Positions 33,832 to 43,384 of a stretch of DNA of 43,991 nucleotides are shown piece by piece (positions within the stretch are counted from its first letter, which is position 1; the number at the start of each line of letters is the position of its first letter). This DNA is from an uncultured Clostridia bacterium (lineage in GTDB: Bacteria > Bacillota > Clostridia > TANB77 > CAG-508), in NCBI GenBank assembly GCA_934169575.1, contig CAKPOA010000011.1:1-43991 (forward strand), in the 5' to 3' direction. The notes under the pieces were generated by a model. That model had not been told where the DNA came from. It did not search any database and was given only the letters and a program-made list of their open reading frames with translations. Both the position numbers and the translations under genes were made by a program.

Positions 33832-36447
33832 ATGAGAGAAAATCGAATATTAGATATAAATGGTGCAATATTAACATCAAAAGAATTAGAAAAATATTTA
33901 GAAAAAATTGGAGCTGCATATAATATAAAACAAAAAACAGACAAAAAAACATATCCAATACCAAGAATGATGAATAATTATTATGTAATAAAGCAAGTAT
34001 ATGATTTATTAAATGAGCATGTAAAATTAGGTATAGCAATACATCCTGCAGGAGAATGGATTTTAGACAATTTTTATGTAATTGAAGAAAATGTAAAAAG
34101 TATTCAAAAAGAGATTAGTTTGAAAAAATATAAAAATTTTGTTGGAATAAGTAATGGAAAATATGCTGGTTTTGCAAGAGTATATGTTTTAGCAGGAGAA
34201 ATTGTAAATTATACAGATAATAAAATTAATGCTGAAGATTTGGAAAATTATTTATCAGCATATCAAACTAAAAAGACATTGAATATGGATGAAATATGGA
34301 ATATAGGGATATTTTTACAAATATGTATAATAGAAAATATAAGACAAATTTGTGAGAAAATTTATATATCACAAATTGAGAAATATAAAGTTGAGGCTAT
34401 TGTTGAAAAAACAATAGAAAAAAAGGAAAGTACAAAATTTAATATAAATAATTCTAGTAAAAATGGTGGAGATGTGAAATATCCTTTTATAGAATATTTA
34501 TCATATAAACTTAAAAAATATGGAAGAAAAGCTAAACCTTATTTAGAAATATTAGAAGATATTGTTGAAAAAACAGGATCAACTGTGTCTGAAGTTATAA
34601 AAAAAGAACATTTTGATATTGCAATTAACAAAATATCAATAGGAAATTGTATTACTAGTATAAAAAAGATACAAAGGATTAATTTTTTAGAAATATTTGA
34701 AAAAATAAATTGTGTGGAAGAGTTATTAAACAAAGATCCTGCAAAAGTATATGAGAAAATGGATTATAAGACAAAAGATTATTATAGACAAAAAATAAAA
34801 GAAATTTCTAAAAAAACAAAAATATCTGAATTATATATTACAAAAAAATTATTAGAGTTGGCACATAATGGAAAAAGTAATTCTAAAAAACAACATATAG
34901 GTTATTATTTATTTGGAAAAAATGTAAAAGTTTTATATAAAAAAATAGGTGCTAAAATACCTAATTTGATAGATGAAAAACAAAAAGTTAAATTATATAT
35001 TTCAAGTATTGTTTTTTTGACAATATTATTTTCAATATTAATTATGAGTAGATATTATATAAAAATACCTAAAATATTTAGCATAATAGGTGTGATATTA
35101 TTAATTATTCCTGTATCAGAGATTGTAATACAATTAATACAATATATACTTGGAAAATTTGTTAAGCCAAAATTAATTCCAAAATTAAATTTTTCAGATG
35201 GTATAGATAAGCTAAATTCTACAATGGTAGTAATTCCAACAATTTTAACAGATAAAGAAAAAGTTCAAGAATTAATGAGAAAACTTGAAGTTTTTTATTT
35301 AGCAAATAAAAGTGAAAATTTATATTTTTGTTTATTGGGTGATGCAACAGAAAGTAAAAGAAAAATTGAACAATATGATAATGATATAGTACAAGAAGGA
35401 ATTTCACAAGTTGAAAGATTAAATAAAAAATATCAAAATCAATCTAATTATCCGATTTTTAATTTTGTATATAGAAAAAGAAAATGGAATGAAAAACAGG
35501 AAACATATCTAGGCTGGGAGAGAAAAAGAGGAGCACTATATGAGTTTGTTCAATTATTAAAAGGAAATTTGCAGAAAAATCAAATTGATGATAAGTTTTG
35601 GATAAATACAATTCCAAGTTTTGAAAAATGTAATGAAATTAAATATGTTATAACATTAGATAGTGATACAGATTTAATATTAAATTCTGCATTTGAGCTT
35701 GTTGGAGCAATGGCTCATATTTTAAATAAGCCTGAAGTCAAAAATGGAAAAGTTAGAAAAGGATATGGAATAATTCAACCACGTGTAGGTGTTAATATTG
35801 ATGTTAGTTATAAAAATAAATTTACTCAAATTTTTGCTGGCAGTGGTGGAATTGATTCATATACAAATGCTATTTCAGATATTTATCAAGATGATTTTGG
35901 AGAAGGGATTTTTACTGGAAAAGGAATTTTTGATGTAAATTTATATGATGAAATATTAAAAAATAAGATACCTGAAAACACTGTTTTAAGTCATGATCTA
36001 TTAGAAGGATGTTATTTAAGATGTGGATTATCATCAGATATTTTACTAATGGATGGCTATCCTACAAAATATACAAGTTTTATGGCAAGACTTGCAAGAT
36101 GGATCAGGGGAGATTGGCAAATTGCTAAATGGATTAGAAATAGTAAATTAAATTTGTTATCAAAATATAAAATATTTGATAATTTGAGGAGAAGTTTACT
36201 TGAAATATCTGTTATTATTTGTGAAATATATTTTTTAATTTTGGACATATTTTTTAAAATTGGTGTTTGCAAAATAACAAGTTTATTAACTTTCTCAATA
36301 ATATTACCATTTATTTTAGAAATTTTAAATTTGATAGTTTCTAAAAAAGATGGCGAACAAAAACAAATAACATTTACACCTAAGATAGGAGGATATCTAG
36401 GCTCTTTTTATAGAGGAATAATAACTATTCGGATGTTTGCCATATAA
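33832..36447 (+). CDS. Cyclic beta-1,2-glucan synthase (NdvB/Cgs-like), N-terminal GT84 part, frameshifted
   Basis: This 871-residue reading frame is the front of a giant glucan synthase. A soluble N-terminal region (~1-380) is followed by membrane segments near 385-405 and 415-440, then the GT84 glycosyltransferase domain: GDATESKRKIEQYD, LDSDTDL with D610/D612, GYGIIQPRVGVNID, SHDLLEGCYLRCG and ARWIRGDWQIAKWI near 750. More membrane segments follow. The frame ends at 36447 just where the conserved LPYKAYVSL block should come; that block continues in the next frame from 36437. One extra or two missing bases near 36436-36440 would explain this. It makes linear beta-1,2-glucan from UDP-glucose when intact. 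Confidence 0.85.
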   Translation: MRENRILDINGAILTSKELEKYLEKIGAAYNIKQKTDKKTYPIPRMMNNYYVIKQVYDLLNEHVKLGIAIHPAGEWILDNFYVIEENVKSIQKEISLKKYKNFVGISNGKYAGFARVYVLAGEIVNYTDNKINAEDLENYLSAYQTKKTLNMDEIWNIGIFLQICIIENIRQICEKIYISQIEKYKVEAIVEKTIEKKESTKFNINNSSKNGGDVKYPFIEYLSYKLKKYGRKAKPYLEILEDIVEKTGSTVSEVIKKEHFDIAINKISIGNCITSIKKIQRINFLEIFEKINCVEELLNKDPAKVYEKMDYKTKDYYRQKIKEISKKTKISELYITKKLLELAHNGKSNSKKQHIGYYLFGKNVKVLYKKIGAKIPNLIDEKQKVKLYISSIVFLTILFSILIMSRYYIKIPKIFSIIGVILLIIPVSEIVIQLIQYILGKFVKPKLIPKLNFSDGIDKLNSTMVVIPTILTDKEKVQELMRKLEVFYLANKSENLYFCLLGDATESKRKIEQYDNDIVQEGISQVERLNKKYQNQSNYPIFNFVYRKRKWNEKQETYLGWERKRGALYEFVQLLKGNLQKNQIDDKFWINTIPSFEKCNEIKYVITLDSDTDLILNSAFELVGAMAHILNKPEVKNGKVRKGYGIIQPRVGVNIDVSYKNKFTQIFAGSGGIDSYTNAISDIYQDDFGEGIFTGKGIFDVNLYDEILKNKIPENTVLSHDLLEGCYLRCGLSSDILLMDGYPTKYTSFMARLARWIRGDWQIAKWIRNSKLNLLSKYKIFDNLRRSLLEISVIICEIYFLILDIFFKIGVCKITSLLTFSIILPFILEILNLIVSKKDGEQKQITFTPKIGGYLGSFYRGIITIRMFAI

Positions 36448-39400
36448 AGCATATGTATCTTTAAAAAGTATAATAACAAGTATATATAGAATAAATATAT
36501 CAAAAAAGAATTTACTTGAATGGACAACATCTGAACAAACTGAAAAAATTTCAAAAACAGATTTAACATCATATTATAAAACAATGTTTATAAATTATTG
36601 TTTAGGATTTATAGCTATAATATATGGCATTTTTATGTTTAATATTTTTTTATTGTTTTTAGGAATTTTATGGTGTTTTATCCCCTGGATAATGTGTGAG
36701 ATAAGTAAAATTAAATATGAAGAAAAAAATAATATAAGTCAAATACAAACCGAATATTTTATAGAGGTTGCAAAAAGAACATTTGCATATTTTGAAGAAA
36801 ATTTAACACCTGATAATAATTATTTAATACCAGATAATTATCAAAAAGATAGAAAGCAAAAATTTGTTGATAGAACATCTTCAACAAACATAGGACTTTC
36901 ACTTCTTGCAATAATTACAGGATATGATTTAGGTTTTATATCTATTTCAAAAACATTAATTTTAATAGATAATATTATTAAAACAGTTGAGAGTTTAGAA
37001 AAATGGAATGGACATTTATACAATTGGTATAATATAAAAACAAAAAATCCACTTTTTCCAAGATATATTTCAACAGTTGATAGTGGAAATTTTGTGGGTT
37101 ATTTATTTGTATTAAAAGGGTTTTTAAAAGAACTTACGACAGATGAAAACAAAATTGTAAATGATTTGAGTTTAAGAATTGATAAACTAATCGAAAATAC
37201 TGATTTTAGTGTATTATATAGTAAATCACATAGATTATTTTCAATTGGATTTAATATAGAAGAAAATAAATTAACAGATTCATATTATGATTTATTAGCA
37301 TCTGAGGCAAGGCAAACAAGTTTAATTGCCATTGCTAAAAAAGATGTACCAAGTAAGCATTGGAATAGTTTGAGTAGAACACTTACAATATTAAATAATA
37401 AAAAAGGTCTTATTTCATGGTCTGGAACATCTTTTGAATATTTAATGCCTAATATAAATATTCCTAGATTTAAAGGAAGCTTATTAGATGAATCATGCAA
37501 ATTTGCAATTATGAGTCAAATTGAATATGCCAAAAAAGCAGGTATACCATGGGGGATTTCAGAAGCGGCTTTTAATTTGAAAGATTTTAATTCAAATTAT
37601 CAGTATAAAGCTTTTGGTATACCATGGCTTGGACTAAAAAGAGGGTTAGCAGAAGAATTGGTTGTTGCAACATATGGAAGTGTACTTGCAGTTACAGATA
37701 AGCCAAATGAAGTTTATAATAATTTAAAATTACTAGAAAAATATGGAATGTTTGATAAATATGGATTTTATGAGTCAATAGATTTTTCAAACCAAAGATT
37801 AAGAAGAAATGAAAAGTCTGCAGTTGTATCAACATATATGGCTCATCATCAGGGATTAATATTATTATCAATAGATAATTTGTTAAAAGATAATATTTTT
37901 CAAAAAAGGTTTATGCAAAATCCGGAAATTGAGGCAGTATCTATTTTATTACAAGAAAAAATGCCTGAAACATTTATTGTTACAAAAGAAGAAAAAGAAA
38001 TGCCTGAAAAACAAAAATATATGGATTATGAAAATTATGCAGAAATAACATATAATAAATTAAATCCTAATTTGATTAGAGGAAATGTTATTTCAAACCA
38101 AGAATATATGGTTGCAATAAATCAAAAAGGTGAAGGTATAAGTAAATATAAAGATATATATATTAATAGATTTAAAAACACAAATGAATATAATCAGGGA
38201 ATATTTTTCTATATAAAAAATAATAAGAAAATATGGTCAAATTATTCTGAAAATTCAATAGTGACTTTTATGCCTGATCAAGATAGAATTGAAACAGTAA
38301 ATGATAATATAAAAACTAAAGTAAAAATAACTGTAGATTCAGAAGAACCTGTAGAAATAAGGAGATTAGAAATAGAAAATATAGGTGAAAATGAAGAAAT
38401 TTTAGAAATATCAACTGCGTTTGAACCTGTACTTTCAAAAAAAGAGCAAGATTATGCACATCCAGCATTTAATAATTTATTTTTAAAATTTGATTATGAT
38501 TATGATAAAAATATTTTAGAGGTATCTCGTAAAAAAAGGCAAATAGATGAAAGTGATGTTAGTTTAATGGCAAAATTTTCCACAGATGCTGATACAATTG
38601 TGGATAATGAGTTTGAGATATCTATGGAAAGATTAGATGAAAGAGGTAATATTGGAATTCCAAAATCTATTGTAAATTCAATACCTTTTTCAAATAAGGT
38701 AGGACTTGTTACTGAACCTATTTTAGCAATGAGAAAAACTATAAAAATATATCCTAAAGAAAAAATTTATATAGATTTTATAATTTCTGTAAATGAAAAT
38801 AAGGAAGTTGCTATAAATAATTTGGAAAAATATAATAATTCTGAAAGCGTGACACGTGCTTTTGAAATATCTAAAGCAAAAGCAGATGCAGAAAATAGAT
38901 ATATAGATATAAAAGGCAAAGATATTGTGTTATACCAAAAGATTTTATCATATATAATTTTTGATAATCCTGTTAGAAAAAAACAGGTGAAAAAGTTAGC
39001 TAATAGATTATATAGCCAACAAGAATTATGGAAATATGGTATTTCTGGAGATATTCCAATTATTTTGATTAAAGTTAAAGATGTAAATGATGTTTATATT
39101 ATAAAACAGATTTTAAAAATGTATGAATTTTTTAGAGCTAAAAATATTTGTGTAGATATTGTTTTTTTAGATGAAGAAAAACATAGTTATGAAAATTATG
39201 TGAGGAGTGAAATTGAATCTGTAATATATGATTTTCATTTAGAATATTTGAAAAATGTAAAAGGTGGTATATATGTTTTATCAAAAGACGAAATAAATAA
39301 TTATGATAATGAATTATTAAATTTTGTTTCTACAATTATAATTGATGCTGGAAAAGGTGATTTAGCACATAGTTTAGATGATATTGAAGAAGAATATTTA

Positions 39401-41416
39401 CAAAATGTATCAAATATTGATGATAGAATTTTTGAAAATGATTTTGAAGAAGAAAAACAAAATAGTAATTTTTTAACAAATAAAGAAAATTTAAAATACT
39501 ATAATGAATATGGTGCTTTTTCTCCAGATGGTAAAGAATATTTAATATCTCAAAATAAATATAGCAGACTTCCAACTGTTTGGTGTAATATTATGGCAAA
39601 TGAAAAATTCGGAACGATTGTTACTGAAAATATGGGTGGATATACTTGGTTTAAAAATAGTAGATTAAATAGGATGTCAAGTTGGCATAATAGAGCGTTT
39701 TCAGATATTCCATCAGAAATAATTTTTATGCAAGAGCTAAAAACTGGAAAAACGTGGTCTTTAGGGCTAAATCCTATGCCTGATAAAAATGATTATAATG
39801 TTATTTATGGTTTTGGATATACAAAATATATTCATGAAAGTTCTAATATTTATCAAGAGCTAGAAGTTTTTGTACCTAGAGAAGATAGTGTGAAAATTGG
39901 AATTTTAAAATTAAATAATAAATCTATGGAAAGAAGAAAATTAAGAATTGTATATTATATAAAACCTGTTTTGGGTGAAGATGAAATAAAATCTTGTGGT
40001 GATATAAAAGTTCATTTTGATATAAATGCAAATATTGTTGAAGCACAAAATTTATATGAAAATGAATTTAAGTCAATAATGTATATATCAAGTAGTGAAA
40101 AAATAAAAAGCTATACAGGTGATAAAAAATTCTTTCTAGGTGAAGGTGGCATTTCTAATCCTGATGGATTAAAAAAATATAATCTAAATAATGATAATGG
40201 AATAGGTAAAAATGCTTGTATTGCAATGGAAATAGAGGTAGAGCTTGAAAGTTTATCTACTAAAGAAATTGTTCTTACATTTGGTGCAGAAAATAATATT
40301 GTGGATTTAAAAAATATGGCATATAAATATGGTAAATTATCAAATTGTAAACAAGAACTTGAAAATGTAAAAAAATATTGGAAAAATATTCTTGAAAAAA
40401 TGCAGGTGTATACTCCTATAGAGTCTTTAAATATTATTTTAAATGGCTGGTGTTTGTATCAAACAATCTCAAGTAGGCTTATTGGTAGAACAGGATATTA
40501 TCAGTCTGGTGGTGCTTTTGGTTTTAGGGATCAATTGCAAGATACTTTATCTTTAAGATATGTTGAACCAGAGAAAATGAAAAATCAAATTTTGAAGCAT
40601 AGTAGACATCAATTTTTTGAAGGTGATGTTGAACATTGGTGGCATGATGATACAGGTAGAGGAATACGTACTAAATTTTCAGATGATTTATTGTGGTTAC
40701 CATTTATGGTTGAAAAATATATTGAAACATTTGATGATAAATCTATTTTAGATATTGAAACAAATTATATTAAAGGCAAAATTTTGCAGATTGGTCAAGA
40801 TGAAAAATATGATTTGTATCCAGAATCTGATCAAAAAGAAAGTATATATTTGCATTGTATAAGGGCTATTGATAAAAGTTTGAAATTTGGTGATAATGGT
40901 TTGCCTCTAATAGGTAGTGGCGATTGGAATGATGGATTAAATACAGTTGGAAATAGGGGGAAAGGTGAAAGTGTATGGCTTGGATTTTTCTTATATACTG
41001 TTTTGAAGAATTTTATTCCTATTTGTGAATTAAAAGGTGATTTTATAAATGCAAAAAAATATGCAAATATTATTGATTTGTTAAAAAAGAATTTGAATTT
41101 GAATGCATGGGATGGTAGATGGTATAAAAGAGCTTTTACAGATGATGGAAAAGTTTTAGGAAGTATTGAAAATGAAGAATGTAAAATAGATGGTATTAGT
41201 CAGAGTTGGTCTGTAATTTCTGGAGCTGGTGATGATAATAAAAAATTGATTGCTATGAATAGCTTAGAAAATCATTTGGTTGATAAACAAAATGGAATTA
41301 TAAAATTACTTGATCCCCCTTTTGAAAAAAGTGATTTAAACCCAGGATATATTAAATCTTATTTACCTGGTGTTAGAGAAAATGGAGGACAATACACACA
41401 TGAGAGTTGTTGTTAG
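36437..41416 (+). CDS. Cyclic beta-1,2-glucan synthase, middle and GH94 part, frameshifted and 3'-truncated
   Basis: This 1659-residue frame continues the previous one (PYKAYVSLKSIITSIYRINI). It holds the cyclisation/transglycosylation region (GH189-like, ~140-480; SSTNIGLSLLAIITGYDL, SAVVSTYMAHHQGL). The GH94 phosphorylase-like region follows (ENMGGYTWFKNSRLNRMSS, GGAFGFRDQLQDTLSL, EHWWHDDTGRGIRT, GDWNDG near 1495-1500, PGVRENGGQYTH). Normal homologues carry on past GGQYTH for roughly 200-250 residues; here four unrelated codons (ESCC) and a stop follow. With the upstream frameshift the gene is most likely dead. No start codon with a ribosome binding site exists at 36437 (TTG). Confidence 0.85.
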   Translation: MPYKAYVSLKSIITSIYRINISKKNLLEWTTSEQTEKISKTDLTSYYKTMFINYCLGFIAIIYGIFMFNIFLLFLGILWCFIPWIMCEISKIKYEEKNNISQIQTEYFIEVAKRTFAYFEENLTPDNNYLIPDNYQKDRKQKFVDRTSSTNIGLSLLAIITGYDLGFISISKTLILIDNIIKTVESLEKWNGHLYNWYNIKTKNPLFPRYISTVDSGNFVGYLFVLKGFLKELTTDENKIVNDLSLRIDKLIENTDFSVLYSKSHRLFSIGFNIEENKLTDSYYDLLASEARQTSLIAIAKKDVPSKHWNSLSRTLTILNNKKGLISWSGTSFEYLMPNINIPRFKGSLLDESCKFAIMSQIEYAKKAGIPWGISEAAFNLKDFNSNYQYKAFGIPWLGLKRGLAEELVVATYGSVLAVTDKPNEVYNNLKLLEKYGMFDKYGFYESIDFSNQRLRRNEKSAVVSTYMAHHQGLILLSIDNLLKDNIFQKRFMQNPEIEAVSILLQEKMPETFIVTKEEKEMPEKQKYMDYENYAEITYNKLNPNLIRGNVISNQEYMVAINQKGEGISKYKDIYINRFKNTNEYNQGIFFYIKNNKKIWSNYSENSIVTFMPDQDRIETVNDNIKTKVKITVDSEEPVEIRRLEIENIGENEEILEISTAFEPVLSKKEQDYAHPAFNNLFLKFDYDYDKNILEVSRKKRQIDESDVSLMAKFSTDADTIVDNEFEISMERLDERGNIGIPKSIVNSIPFSNKVGLVTEPILAMRKTIKIYPKEKIYIDFIISVNENKEVAINNLEKYNNSESVTRAFEISKAKADAENRYIDIKGKDIVLYQKILSYIIFDNPVRKKQVKKLANRLYSQQELWKYGISGDIPIILIKVKDVNDVYIIKQILKMYEFFRAKNICVDIVFLDEEKHSYENYVRSEIESVIYDFHLEYLKNVKGGIYVLSKDEINNYDNELLNFVSTIIIDAGKGDLAHSLDDIEEEYLQNVSNIDDRIFENDFEEEKQNSNFLTNKENLKYYNEYGAFSPDGKEYLISQNKYSRLPTVWCNIMANEKFGTIVTENMGGYTWFKNSRLNRMSSWHNRAFSDIPSEIIFMQELKTGKTWSLGLNPMPDKNDYNVIYGFGYTKYIHESSNIYQELEVFVPREDSVKIGILKLNNKSMERRKLRIVYYIKPVLGEDEIKSCGDIKVHFDINANIVEAQNLYENEFKSIMYISSSEKIKSYTGDKKFFLGEGGISNPDGLKKYNLNNDNGIGKNACIAMEIEVELESLSTKEIVLTFGAENNIVDLKNMAYKYGKLSNCKQELENVKKYWKNILEKMQVYTPIESLNIILNGWCLYQTISSRLIGRTGYYQSGGAFGFRDQLQDTLSLRYVEPEKMKNQILKHSRHQFFEGDVEHWWHDDTGRGIRTKFSDDLLWLPFMVEKYIETFDDKSILDIETNYIKGKILQIGQDEKYDLYPESDQKESIYLHCIRAIDKSLKFGDNGLPLIGSGDWNDGLNTVGNRGKGESVWLGFFLYTVLKNFIPICELKGDFINAKKYANIIDLLKKNLNLNAWDGRWYKRAFTDDGKVLGSIENEECKIDGISQSWSVISGAGDDNKKLIAMNSLENHLVDKQNGIIKLLDPPFEKSDLNPGYIKSYLPGVRENGGQYTHESCC

Positions 41417-41463
41417 TACCATTTTTATAAAAATATTGATACTCTTAAATACATAAACTATTC

Positions 41464-41501
41464 ACTAAACAAAATACGCAAAACAACAAATTTTGTTTAG
41501 T
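41464..41501. promoter_or_regulatory. Perfect 12-bp inverted repeat, possible operator
   Basis: ACTAAACAAAAT (41464-41475) and ATTTTGTTTAGT (41490-41501) are perfect reverse complements around a 14-nt loop. A third partial copy, TAAACAAAAT, follows at 41506-41515, next to the -35 box of the ATPase gene promoter. The layout suits a repressor site. Confidence 0.5.
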
Positions 41502-41517
41502 ACAATAAACAAAATTA

Positions 41518-41546
41518 TTGACAAAAGAAAATAATTATGATATAAT
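41518..41546 (+). promoter_or_regulatory. Consensus promoter of the AAA/DUF4143 gene
   Basis: TTGACA (41518-41523), a 17-nt spacer and TATAAT (41541-41546) match the sigma-A consensus exactly. The ATPase ATG is 34 nt downstream. Confidence 0.85.
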
Positions 41547-41580
41547 AGAATAAAATAAAGTGAACAAAGAGGAGAAAATT

Positions 41581-42783
41581 ATGATTATTCGTGAAAAATA
41601 TTTATCTAAAATTAGACCATTCTATGACCAAGATTTGATAAAAGTCATAATGGGTGTTAGAAGATGTGGTAAGTCAGTTATATTATTACAAATAATAGAT
41701 GAGTTAAAAGCAAGAGGAATACCAGAATCTCAAATAATATATATAAACTTTGAATATGAAGATTATTCTTTTATAAAAAATGATATGGATTTACACAATT
41801 ACATTAAAGAAAAAATAGTAAGTAAAGATAAATATTATTTATTCTTTGATGAAATTCAAAATGTCGAACACTGGGAAAAAGCGATAAATTCATTTAAGGC
41901 ATCTAAAAATGTATCAATATTCATTACTGGTTCTAATAGTGATTTACTATCTGGAGAACTTGCTACACATATAGCAGGAAGATATGTAAGTTTTAAAACT
42001 TATCCATTCACATTTAAAGAAGTATGTGAGCTTAAAAATATAACAGATAGAAAAGATATAGAAGAAGTATTTGATGACTATATGACTTGGGGAGGAATGC
42101 CACAAAGATTTATGATGACAGATGAAGTTCAGACAAGAACATATTTATCAGACATCTATAATTCTATATTAGTAAAAGATATTATAGCAAGATTTAATAT
42201 AAAAGATTTAGATCTATTTAATAGAATAGTAGAATATATAGTTACAACACCATCTCAAAATTTTTCAGCAGAAAGTTTATCAAATTATTTTGCAAATAAA
42301 GATGATAGAGAAGTTTCAAAAATAACTCTATATAACTATTTAGAATATATGACAAAAGCTATGATGATAAATAAAGCTGATAGATATGATGTTAGAGGAA
42401 AAAGAATATTAAATGGAAAATACAAATATTATTTAACGGATTTAGGTTTCGGCCAAATAATGAATGTTGGAAAAAGACCACAACTAGGAGCATATTTAGA
42501 AAATATTGTATATAATGAATTACTATCTAGAGGATATGATGTTAAAGTCGGAAATTTAGAAAATGGAGAAATAGACTTTATAGCAACAAGATTCAAAGAA
42601 AAGATATATATTCAAGTAGCATACATTTTAGCAGATGATTCTGTTATTGAAAGAGAATTTGGAGCATTTAAAAGTATAGAAGATAACTATCCTAAATATG
42701 TTTTAACAATGGATAAATTTGATTTTTCACAAAATGGTATAATTCATAAAAATGTAATAGATTGGTTATTAGAAGAAAAATAA
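41581..42783 (+). CDS. AAA ATPase with DUF4143 domain
   Basis: ATG 41581 has GAGGAG (41569-41574) 6 nt upstream; the in-frame GTG at 41560 does not. The 400-residue protein has an AAA_14 core: Walker A GVRRCGKS (25-32), Walker B YYLFFDEIQ with D90-E91, and FITGSNSDLL. The C-terminal DUF4143 domain includes LTDLGFGQIMN, AYLENIVYNELLSRGYDV and GEIDFIA...IYIQVAY, the last resembling a PD-(D/E)xK-type core. These ATPases are widespread, often on mobile DNA, and their role is unclear. It lies just past the break in the glucan synthase gene. Confidence 0.9.
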   Translation: MIIREKYLSKIRPFYDQDLIKVIMGVRRCGKSVILLQIIDELKARGIPESQIIYINFEYEDYSFIKNDMDLHNYIKEKIVSKDKYYLFFDEIQNVEHWEKAINSFKASKNVSIFITGSNSDLLSGELATHIAGRYVSFKTYPFTFKEVCELKNITDRKDIEEVFDDYMTWGGMPQRFMMTDEVQTRTYLSDIYNSILVKDIIARFNIKDLDLFNRIVEYIVTTPSQNFSAESLSNYFANKDDREVSKITLYNYLEYMTKAMMINKADRYDVRGKRILNGKYKYYLTDLGFGQIMNVGKRPQLGAYLENIVYNELLSRGYDVKVGNLENGEIDFIATRFKEKIYIQVAYILADDSVIEREFGAFKSIEDNYPKYVLTMDKFDFSQNGIIHKNVIDWLLEEK

Positions 42784-42784
42784 G

Positions 42785-43237
42785 AAATTAAATAATAATA
42801 TAGTAATTTATGAAATAGTACGAAAAATATATTATATAGCAAATATAGTAAATGTAACAGCAGATAGAGTGTCAAAAATAATAAGTTCTTTAAGAGACAA
42901 GAACTATATAAAAGCAAAATTAAAATATAAAACAGATAGTAAAGAAATAGAAGAAAGACAAATTTTACCTATAGTCGAAAACATCAATAGGTGTAGTCTA
43001 AAACACCTAGAGGGTATAGATATAAATAACTATTCAGATAGTCAAAAGCAACCATACCCTATAGGTGATAATGACAAAGATATAATAAATAATATAAAAA
43101 ATAAAAATAATTATAATAAAGAGGACACACATAAAAAGAAAAATATTCCATATAGAAGTGACAAGTATGGCGATGACTTCAATTGGGATAGCTTATATGC
43201 AAATTATAAAGAGATTAGTGCTACTTCAAATGTATAG
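42785..43237 (+). pseudogene. Headless replication-type winged-helix protein
   Basis: The frame opens directly after the ATPase stop and reads IANIVNVTADRVSKIISSLR, DKNYIKAKLKYK, ERQILPIVENINR and a long Asn/Lys-rich linker, ending KYGDDFNWDSLY. This is the second half of plasmid/phage-type helix-turn-helix replication proteins: the recognition helix, the wing and the variable tail. The first half is absent. The earliest usual start codon is GTG 42869, inside the HTH, without a ribosome binding site. It is best seen as a remnant. Confidence 0.55.
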
Positions 43238-43250
43238 CTAATCTCTTTTA
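43208..43250 (+). terminator. Terminator overlapping the end of the replication-type frame
   Basis: AAAGAGATTAG (43208-43218) pairs perfectly with CTAATCTCTTT (43238-43248) and runs into T-rich sequence. The left arm is inside the coding frame. Confidence 0.65.
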
Positions 43251-43256
43251 ATTTGC

Positions 43257-43320
43257 CTAAAAAACTATGAATAGTTTTTTAGCAATCCAAAATAAAAAAG
43301 TGAATTTTTATTTTGGATTG
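43257..43320. repeat. Two adjacent perfect inverted repeats
   Basis: CTAAAAAACTAT (43257-43268) and ATAGTTTTTTAG (43271-43282) form a 12-bp stem with a 2-nt loop. CAATCCAAAATAAAAA (43283-43298) and its complement at 43305-43320 form a 16-bp stem with a 6-nt loop. They adjoin the GC-rich hairpin at 43327. Bidirectional terminators or replication/transfer structures are possible. Confidence 0.7.
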
Positions 43321-43326
43321 AATGGG

Positions 43327-43350
43327 GTGTGGGGCGATGCCCTGCCACAC
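43327..43350 (+). other. GC-rich hairpin upstream of the putative oriT
   Basis: GTGTGG (43327-43332) pairs with CCACAC (43345-43350), with GGC/GCC stacked inside and a CTG bulge. GGTGT (43326-43330) can instead pair with ACACC (43354-43358). It stands out in AT-rich DNA and lies ~45 nt before the MobV-type nick motif. Confidence 0.55.
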
Positions 43351-43384
43351 GAAACACCTTTTGAAGCAGTAAGCTAAAAAAGTG

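Noticed and set aside
36430..36447. Programmed ribosomal frameshift in the glucan synthase
   Set aside because: No typical slippery heptamer, stop-proximal stimulator or pseudoknot is evident, and the gene is also truncated 3', so mutation is the simpler explanation.
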